Shown here: in pieces, positions 1-3,888 of the stretch | How positions within the stretch are numbered: position 1 is the first letter of the stretch | How the letters are laid out: the number at the start of each line of letters is the position of its first letter | NCBI RefSeq assembly: GCF_000173615.1 | Contig: NZ_ABZS01000092.1 | Span: forward strand, 1 to 6,607 | From: Sulfurihydrogenibium yellowstonense SS-5 | GTDB lineage: Bacteria > Aquificota > Aquificia > Aquificales > Hydrogenothermaceae | Direction of reading: 5' to 3' | DNA length: 6,607 nucleotides | Notes under the pieces: generated by a model | The model's database searches: none | What the model saw: the letters and a program-made list of their open reading frames with translations, nothing else | Told to the model about the DNA's origin: nothing | Program-made: the position numbers and the translations under genes

Positions 1-259
1 TCGTAATCTTGATATGCTTCAAAAACAAGGATTGGTAGTCAAAGCTTACATGATTGGAGAAGATAAAGCAAGGTTTGGTCTTTCTTCCAAGAAGAATTAT
101 TTAATCTGTCAAAAATGTAAAAAGATTGTAATTATTGATAACTGCCCGTTTGAAAAGTTTAAAGAAGAGTTGATAGAAGTTCATGGATTTGATATTTTAG
201 ACCACAGCATTGAAGTTTATGGCATCTGTCCGGAGTGTAAGAAGAGTAAAAATTGTTAA
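1..259 (+). CDS. Fur-family metalloregulator, C-terminal part (5' end outside window)
   Basis: The reading frame is open from base 2, so the gene starts upstream and only the last 85 residues are visible. They begin RNLDMLQKQGLV, which matches the end of the winged-helix DNA-binding domain of Fur-family proteins (YRNLxxLxxxGLV). The dimerisation domain follows: LICQKC and, near the end, YGICPEC supply two CxxC pairs, the usual structural zinc site. The stretch VHGFDILDHSIEVYG is also typical. The family consists of cytoplasmic dimers that bind operators depending on Fe, Zn, Mn or peroxide. One odd point is that the histidine-rich HHxH motif normally found just before LIC is replaced by SKKNY, so the usual sensing-site ligands are missing from that position. 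The next operon encodes TonB-ExbBD, so a role in metal uptake control is plausible. Whether it is Fur, PerR, Zur or a divergent type cannot be decided from this part. Confidence 0.9.
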   Translation, partial: RNLDMLQKQGLVVKAYMIGEDKARFGLSSKKNYLICQKCKKIVIIDNCPFEKFKEELIEVHGFDILDHSIEVYGICPECKKSKNC

Positions 260-267
260 TATTAACA
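254..267. repeat. Perfect 14-bp palindrome over the end of the Fur-family gene
   Basis: TGTTAATATTAACA is a perfect palindrome covering the stop codon (257-259) of the Fur-family gene. It has no following T-run, so it does not look like an intrinsic terminator. It has the size and symmetry of a regulator operator, but it does not match the classical Fur box or PerR box, and it lies about 105 bp upstream of the exbB -10 element. Confidence 0.4.
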
Positions 268-354
268 CAAGATTTAACTATATATTTGCTTCTGCACTGC
301 TAAATGCATTTCTTCAGTACGCATTTATGCCTTATCCGCCAAATTTCCACCTTA

Positions 355-372
355 ACCATCACCATTGATGGT
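355..372. promoter_or_regulatory. Inverted repeat overlapping the exbB promoter, possible operator
   Basis: ACCATCA (355-361) and TGATGGT (366-372) form a perfect 7-bp inverted repeat with a 4-bp centre. The last base is also the first base of the TATAAT box at 372-377. A symmetrical site at this place would let a dimeric repressor block RNA polymerase. As RNA it could also form a small hairpin if transcription started upstream. The regulator is unknown; the adjacent Fur-family gene is an obvious candidate, but the sequence is not Fur-box-like. Confidence 0.4.
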
Positions 373-388
373 ATAATTGATTTATAAT
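372..388 (+). promoter_or_regulatory. Promoter -10 elements for exbB-exbD-tonB
   Basis: Two perfect TATAAT hexamers lie at 372-377 and 383-388, 11 bp apart, directly upstream of exbB. No good TTGACA-like -35 hexamer sits at 16-18 bp from either one, so the promoter may depend on an activator or have a weak -35. The first box overlaps the inverted repeat at 355-372. The second would place the transcription start almost on the ribosome binding site AAGGAG (396-401). Confidence 0.5.
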
Positions 389-407
389 TTTTAATAAGGA
401 GAGTTAA

Positions 408-851
408 ATGAGTATTACAGAAATAGCTTTAAAACTTGCCTTAATCGGTGGAGACCCTGTTCTTTATATCTTGCTTATCATGAGCATTATCAATTTTGCA
501 ATTATCATTGAGAGATTTATCACTTACAAAACGATAGAAAAAAACTTAACAAAGTTTGAACCGTTAGAGTTAAAAATATCCTTAGAAAAAAGGCTTGGAA
601 TTTTAGCAACTTTTGGAAACAACGCACCGTTTATAGGCTTGTTTGGAACAGTTTTAGGAATAATAAAAGCATTTCATAGCCTTTCAACCTCAACAGAGTT
701 TGGAGTTAGAGTTGTAATGGCAGGAATATCAGAGGCATTAGTAGCAACCGCGATGGGTCTTTTTGTAGCAATTCCGGCTGTTATAGCCTACAACTACTTT
801 GTAAGAAAGGCAAAATTTTTGATGATGGTTTACGAAGAGTCTAAAAAGTAA
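408..851 (+). CDS. exbB: ExbB, proton channel subunit of the TonB motor (MotA/TolQ/ExbB family)
   Basis: This 147-residue inner-membrane protein is shorter than E. coli ExbB (244 residues) but keeps the core. Three membrane segments are seen, at about residues 16-36, 72-90 and 108-131. The motif APFIGLFGTVLGI (73-85) and the segment GISEALVATAMGLFVAIPAV (106-125) are diagnostic. Thr81, Glu109 and Thr114 align with E. coli ExbB Thr148, Glu176 and Thr181, with identical 28- and 5-residue spacing; these line the proton path. The shortening affects the N-terminal and cytoplasmic-loop parts. With ExbD it forms the proton-driven stator complex that energises TonB. The ATG at 408 has an AAGGAG ribosome binding site 6 bases upstream. 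It is the first gene of an operon, and exbD begins 10 bases after its stop. A TolQ role is possible in principle, but the downstream tonB favours ExbB. Confidence 0.95.
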   Translation: MSITEIALKLALIGGDPVLYILLIMSIINFAIIIERFITYKTIEKNLTKFEPLELKISLEKRLGILATFGNNAPFIGLFGTVLGIIKAFHSLSTSTEFGVRVVMAGISEALVATAMGLFVAIPAVIAYNYFVRKAKFLMMVYEESKK

Positions 852-861
852 GGAGCTAAAC

Positions 862-1263
862 ATGAAGCTTATTGACGAAAACGAGAAAGAAATATCTGAA
901 ATAAACATGATTCCTTTGGTGGATATAGTTTTAGTTATCCTAATCATTTTTATGGCAACTGCTACATTTATGGTAGAAGGAAAAATTCCCCTTGACCTTC
1001 CAAAGGCAAAAACAGGAGAACCTGCAAAATCTACACAAAAAAGAATAGAAATAACAATCAAAAAAGACGGCATATATTTTGAAGGACAGAAAGTAAGTTC
1101 GGAAGAGCTTAAACAAAAACTCCAAGCAGTAAAAACAGATGAAAACCAGGTAGTCGCTTTAAGGTCAGAAAAAGATGTAATTTTTCAAGATGTTGTAACG
1201 GTTATAGATGTTTGTAGACAGGTAGGATTAGAAAAGTACATTATAGAGACAAAAAAAGAATAG
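862..1263 (+). CDS. exbD: ExbD, TonB motor subunit (ExbD/TolR family)
   Basis: This 133-residue protein has the family layout of a short cytoplasmic N-terminus, one membrane helix at about residues 17-38, and a periplasmic domain. The membrane motif INMIPLVDIVLVILIIFM carries Asp21, equivalent to the essential protonatable Asp25 of E. coli ExbD. The segment KIPLDLPKAK (41-50), just outside the membrane, is also family-typical. The C-terminal part (about 60-133, with KKDGIYFEGQKVSSEEL) is the small periplasmic folded domain. It partners ExbB and contacts TonB. Its ribosome binding site, TAAGGAG (849-855), includes the exbB stop codon, so translation is likely coupled. tonB starts one base after its own stop. 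The assignment to ExbD rather than TolR rests on the neighbouring tonB. Confidence 0.95.
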   Translation: MKLIDENEKEISEINMIPLVDIVLVILIIFMATATFMVEGKIPLDLPKAKTGEPAKSTQKRIEITIKKDGIYFEGQKVSSEELKQKLQAVKTDENQVVALRSEKDVIFQDVVTVIDVCRQVGLEKYIIETKKE

Positions 1264-1264
1264 T

Positions 1265-2092
1265 ATGAACTTTAAGAAAGAAAGACTTTTAGTTATATCC
1301 TTAGCATTATCTTTATTAATCCATGCACTGCTTTTTAGCTCATTCCTTCTGCTTAAACCAAAGCCGAAAGAAGAAAAAGAAAAAATAATCACAGTCAGTC
1401 TTGATGAAGACTTTAAAAAAGAGTTTAAACCGCCGGTAGAAGAGAAAAAGATAATACAGAAAAATGAAGCATTACCGAAAACTAAACCTTCACCAAAGGT
1501 AGAAGAAAAAAAGATAGTGCAGCAAAAAGAAACATTACCACCACCGCAACCTGCACCAAAGCCACAGCTGGAAAAACCTATTGTCAAACCAGAATCAGAA
1601 ACACCAAAACAAGAAGCTCAAAAACCGGAAGAAAAACAAAATACTCAACAACCTACACAGCAAAATCCACCACAAACTCAACCAACTCAGCAAACACAAC
1701 CTGCTGTAACACAGACGCCAAAAACAGAACCAACGCCGATAGACCTATCAAAAGGAAGGCCAGACCAATTTAAACAACCGGAAAAAAAGGAAGAAGATAT
1801 AGACGGCTACCTTAAAGAATTGATAAGATATCTAAATCAACAGGCAAGAGAGAGAGATTTATATCCACCAATTGCTAAAAGGTTAAAGATAGAAGGTCAA
1901 GTGATTGTAAGGGTAACTATAAACGAAGATGGAACAATAGACGAAAACTCTATAAAAATAGTAGATTCAAGCGGGTATAACGTTCTTGACAAAGGAGCTA
2001 TTGAGATTTTAAAGAAATTACAACCATACAAAAAACCACCAAAGAGAATAACAGTAGAAATCCCGATAGTTTTTCAGATTATTTATATGTAG
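1265..2092 (+). CDS. tonB: TonB, periplasm-spanning energy transducer
   Basis: This 275-residue protein has the three-part plan of TonB. An N-terminal membrane anchor (about 8-30) contains Ser16 and His20 in SLLIH, the SxxxH motif at the same residue numbers as in E. coli TonB, where His20 is needed for coupling to ExbB-ExbD. A long linker rich in Pro, Lys, Gln and Glu (about 31-178) spans the periplasm. The C-terminal domain (about 180-275) has YPPIAKRLKIEGQVIVRV, DGTI and SSG, the usual TonB_C signatures that engage the TonB box of outer-membrane receptors. The linker holds an imperfect duplication: residues 58-71 and 79-92 are near copies. The gene starts one base after the exbD stop and lacks a clear Shine-Dalgarno, so it probably depends on translational coupling. 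No TonB-dependent receptor lies in the window, so the substrate is unknown. Confidence 0.95.
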   Translation: MNFKKERLLVISLALSLLIHALLFSSFLLLKPKPKEEKEKIITVSLDEDFKKEFKPPVEEKKIIQKNEALPKTKPSPKVEEKKIVQQKETLPPPQPAPKPQLEKPIVKPESETPKQEAQKPEEKQNTQQPTQQNPPQTQPTQQTQPAVTQTPKTEPTPIDLSKGRPDQFKQPEKKEEDIDGYLKELIRYLNQQARERDLYPPIAKRLKIEGQVIVRVTINEDGTIDENSIKIVDSSGYNVLDKGAIEILKKLQPYKKPPKRITVEIPIVFQIIYM

Positions 2093-2094
2093 CT

Positions 2095-2278
2095 TATACG
2101 TTGGGTGAGAAATTCAGTAAAAGTATGAGATTCTTCGCCGGCTGCAGAATGACAAATAAGGGTGTCATTTTTTGATGTCTATCAATCAACATTTGGCTGT
2201 CATCCTGAGGACGTAAGTCCGAAGGATCTAATTTTTAAATTTTACAAAAAAAAACGCTAATTTCTCACCAAAGATATA
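2095..2278. repeat. Nested inverted-repeat element (MITE-like) behind tonB
   Basis: The ends are inverted repeats: TATACGTTGGGTGAGAAATT (2095-2114) matches the reverse complement of 2259-2278 at 17 of 20 positions. Inside them a second inverted pair is seen: 2128-2154 (AGATTCTTCG, then CAGAATGACA) and 2198-2229 (TGTCATCCTGAG, then CGAAGGATCT). These are complementary at both ends but differ in the middle. The 184-bp stretch has no coding capacity. This plan fits a small non-autonomous transposable element or an interspersed palindromic repeat. It starts two bases after the tonB stop. TA dinucleotides at both ends could be a target duplication, but this is ambiguous because the ends are TATA. 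Multiple genomic copies would confirm it; that cannot be tested here. Confidence 0.55.
2146..2173 (+). terminator. Weak terminator-like hairpin after tonB
   Basis: AATGACA (2148-2154) pairs with TGTCATT (2163-2169) around an 8-base loop. One G-T and one A-T pair extend the stem to 9 pairs. A run of six Ts (2168-2173) partly overlaps the stem. The stem is AT-rich and only two Ts lie beyond it, so it is a modest candidate. It also lies inside the inverted-repeat element. Confidence 0.3.
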
Positions 2279-2302
2279 TACATTAAGTTTTTTATTGTCC
2301 GT

Positions 2303-2325
2303 GATCCTTGAAGAGGATTTTTTTT
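2303..2325 (+). terminator. Rho-independent terminator of the exbB-exbD-tonB operon
   Basis: ATCCT (2304-2308) and AGGAT (2314-2318) form a short stem with a 5-base loop, extended by a G-T pair. It runs directly into eight Ts (2318-2325). It lies 211 bases after tonB on the same strand and is the best intrinsic terminator in the gap. The stem is short, which makes it moderate in strength. Confidence 0.6.
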
Positions 2326-2329
2326 ACAA

Positions 2330-2404
2330 CCTAAGAATTGCAATCAAAAAGTAAATCAGTCTTTAAACTTAGTTAAAATTATAAAACTCTTTAGCCTAAG
2401 AATT
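2330..2404. repeat. Short direct repeat CCTAAGAATT in the intergenic region
   Basis: CCTAAGAATT occurs at 2330-2339 and again at 2395-2404. The sequence between them is AT-rich with no ORF or recognised RNA. Together with the inverted-repeat element and the hairpins listed separately, this is all I can see in the 352-bp gap between tonB and queF. The repeat may be fortuitous. Confidence 0.35.
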
Positions 2405-2410
2405 AATAAT

Positions 2411-2436
2411 AAAGATTGAGAAAATAGAAAATCTTT
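2411..2436 (-). terminator. Candidate terminator hairpin after queF
   Basis: AAAGATT (2411-2417) and AATCTTT (2430-2436) are a perfect 7-bp inverted repeat with a 12-base loop, 8 bases beyond the queF stop. Read on the minus strand it is followed by a T-rich ATTATTAATT. The stem is AT-rich with one G-C pair, so this is a weak call. It could act on either strand between the converging genes. Confidence 0.35.
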
Positions 2437-2444
2437 TTAACAAC

Positions 2445-2816
2445 CTACTTATTGTCTTCGCTGCTTACTTTTATTATTGTTTTTACATTTCCTCTTGGAT
2501 TCCAATCTCCAATGACTTCAAGCTTTCTTGGTTTTAAAAGATTATATAAATCTTCATAAATTTTGTTGGTAGCCTCTTCATGGGATATATACTGATTTCT
2601 GTATTTGTTTAGATAAAGCTTTAAAGATTTTAGTTCTACAATGTATTGGTCTGGAATGTATGTTATCTTTATTGTCGCATAATCTGGATACCCTGACCTT
2701 GGACAAAGGCAAGAAAATTCAGGAAAAGTTATATCAATAGTGTAATTTCTCTCCGGATATGGATTAGGCCATGGTTCTAAATTTGCTTCAAGTATTTCTT
2801 TTTCTCCGTATTTCAT
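2445..2816 (-). CDS. queF: QueF, NADPH-dependent 7-cyano-7-deazaguanine (preQ0) reductase
   Basis: QueF reduces the nitrile of preQ0 to the aminomethyl group of preQ1 using NADPH, a step in making queuosine for tRNA wobble positions. The 123-residue length fits the single-domain tunnel-fold (YkvM) type found in Bacillus subtilis rather than the long E. coli type. Motifs in order are [17 protein letters not shown] (33-49), the QueF signature [10 protein letters not shown] (60-69), SHE (78-80) and NPRG (106-109). Cys38, Asp45 and Glu80 match B. subtilis Cys55, Asp62 and Glu97 with exact spacing; His79 precedes the Glu as expected. All catalytic residues are therefore present. The ATG directly abuts the TAG of the upstream prenyl synthase gene, and a GAGAGG ribosome binding site (2822-2827) lies inside that gene's end. 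Co-translation is likely. No other queuosine genes are in view. Confidence 0.96.
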   Translation of the reverse strand: MKYGEKEILEANLEPWPNPYPERNYTIDITFPEFSCLCPRSGYPDYATIKITYIPDQYIVELKSLKLYLNKYRNQYISHEEATNKIYEDLYNLLKPRKLEVIGDWNPRGNVKTIIKVSSEDNK

Positions 2817-3680
2817 CTAAACCTCTCTGCTGATAATATATTTAGCTAATTTAATCAAAAATTCAGGTTTTTTCAAGTCTCTTATCTCATTTTTTGCCTT
2901 TTCAACACAATCTTTTGCAATCTGTATTGACTTTTCTAATCCGTACAAAGATGGGTAAGTAATTTTATTTTTATCTTTATCTTTATGTAATCTTTTTCCT
3001 GCTTTTTCCTCATCTCCGATTTCATCTAAAATATCATCCCATATCTGAAAAGCAAGACCAATATTTATTCCATAATTTTTTAATTTTAATATCTCTTCTT
3101 CTGTAGCATCAGCTAACACACCGCCGATTTGACAGCATGCAGATAAAAATTTTGCAGTTTTATTTAGATGAATAAATTCAACATCTTTAAAATTTGGCAA
3201 TATATCAGCTGCTTGACCCCCCACCATGCCATAAATTCCTACATTATGAGACAAAATATTAATTACTTTTACAATTTTTTCAGCTGATAGCTTTTTATTG
3301 TTTGAGATAACTTCAAAAGCATACGTTAAAAGTCCATCGCCTGCAAGAATTGCGATAGCTTCACCAAATACTTTATGGCAGGTTGGCTTTCCTCTTCTTA
3401 AATCATCATCATCCATAGCAGGTAAATCATCATGAATTAAAGAGTAAGTATGAATAAATTCTGTTGAAATAGCTATATCTATAAAATCTTCAACATTTAC
3501 ATCTTCTTTGACAGCCTTTGCAGATTCAATAACTAAGATAGGCCTGATTCTTTTTCCACCTGCTTCCAAAGAATATCTCATTGCATTAGATAATTCTTCA
3601 GGAATGCAATTGGGAACAAATCTATCTAATTGCTTATTTATAAAGCTTGCTTTTTCTTTTAAGATATCTTTAAACTCCAT
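2817..3680 (-). CDS. ispA: Trans-polyprenyl diphosphate synthase (farnesyl or geranylgeranyl diphosphate synthase)
   Basis: This 287-residue cytosolic enzyme condenses isopentenyl diphosphate with allylic diphosphates. The expected motifs are present: GGKRIRP (41-47); the first Asp-rich motif DDLPAMD (84-90), followed by DDDLRRGKPT; GGQAADI (154-160); FQIWDD with the second Asp-rich motif DDILD (215-219); and KITYPSLYG (239-247). The two-residue insertion in the first Asp-rich motif marks a type II bacterial enzyme. Tyr79 and Ser80 before it match the E. coli IspA context HxYSLIHDDLPAMDDDDLRRG, favouring C15 product. However, bacterial C20 synthases of the CrtE type look similar, so chain length is not certain. 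The product feeds quinone, undecaprenyl and carotenoid pathways. It leads an apparent two-gene unit with queF. No Shine-Dalgarno is seen before the ATG, and a TATAAT box lies so close that the mRNA may be leaderless. Confidence 0.9.
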   Translation of the reverse strand: MEFKDILKEKASFINKQLDRFVPNCIPEELSNAMRYSLEAGGKRIRPILVIESAKAVKEDVNVEDFIDIAISTEFIHTYSLIHDDLPAMDDDDLRRGKPTCHKVFGEAIAILAGDGLLTYAFEVISNNKKLSAEKIVKVINILSHNVGIYGMVGGQAADILPNFKDVEFIHLNKTAKFLSACCQIGGVLADATEEEILKLKNYGINIGLAFQIWDDILDEIGDEEKAGKRLHKDKDKNKITYPSLYGLEKSIQIAKDCVEKAKNEIRDLKKPEFLIKLAKYIISREV

Positions 3681-3687
3681 AGTAAAT

Positions 3688-3693
3688 ATTATA
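3688..3693 (-). promoter_or_regulatory. -10 box for ispA-queF, possibly giving a leaderless mRNA
   Basis: Read on the minus strand, a perfect TATAAT lies 7 bases before the ispA ATG (at 3680). Transcription would then begin at about 3681-3680, on or next to the start codon. No AGGAG-like site is present in the short leader, and no good -35 hexamer is seen. If the true promoter is further up, the box may be chance in AT-rich DNA. Confidence 0.4.
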
Positions 3694-3769
3694 TAACAGG
3701 ATAAGATATGTAATGAGCGAGATTGGCTATCTGATTATCAATATATAAATATTTTGACTTATTTAAGAA

Positions 3770-3797
3770 CTTTCTAACCTGGCGGTTAAGATTGGAC
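3770..3797. repeat. Relict CRISPR repeat upstream of the array
   Basis: The 28 bases here begin CTTTCTAACC, have TGGC in place of the CACAC loop, continue GGTT, and end AAGATTGGAC. Outside the loop, 20 of 24 positions match the array repeat, and the small AACC/GGTT stem is kept. It stands 91 bases left of the first recognisable repeat, with no intact repeat between. It looks like an eroded old repeat at the trailing end, so the array was once longer on this side. Confidence 0.65.
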
Positions 3798-3888
3798 TTT
3801 AGTAGCGTGAAGGTAAGATACATTTGAAACGTTATTTAAACTATTAACGATTATGAAACGTATCATATCTAACTTCTCACTTTGCATT

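Larger units (their letters stand above)
3681..3888. other. AT-rich gap between ispA and the array, likely array trailer
   Basis: This 208-bp stretch has no supported gene. It holds the ispA -10 box, the relict repeat (3770-3797) and a direct repeat of TGAAACGT at 3825-3832 and 3854-3861. I see no convincing promoter reading into the array and no intrinsic terminator on the minus strand. That fits a trailer region rather than a leader, though a leader cannot be excluded by eye. Confidence 0.5.

Noticed and set aside
302..330. AAATGCATTT palindrome and nearby GCATTTATGC between the Fur-family gene and exbB
   Set aside because: Short AT-rich symmetry without T-run or promoter relation; too weak to call an operator or terminator.
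260..407. Classical Fur box upstream of exbB
   Set aside because: No sequence resembling GATAATGATAATCATTATC is present; only the unrelated palindromes reported above are seen.
738..1587. Minus-strand ORFs opposite exbB, exbD and tonB (738-1073, 940-1125, 1228-1587)
   Set aside because: They are antisense to clearly recognised genes, rich in Phe, Ser and Cys, and match no family.
3508..3696. 62-codon plus-strand ORF opposite the start of ispA
   Set aside because: It is antisense to the conserved N-terminal part of the prenyl synthase and has no supporting signals.
3681..3816. preQ1 riboswitch upstream of the ispA-queF unit
   Set aside because: queF is the second gene, and no preQ1-type stem with an A-rich tail is recognisable before ispA or in the zero-gap junction.
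3792..3819. Possible plus-strand promoter TTGGAC-N16-TAAGAT reading into the array
   Set aside because: The -35 hexamer matches only about half of the consensus and part of it belongs to the relict repeat; other evidence puts the leader on the right.
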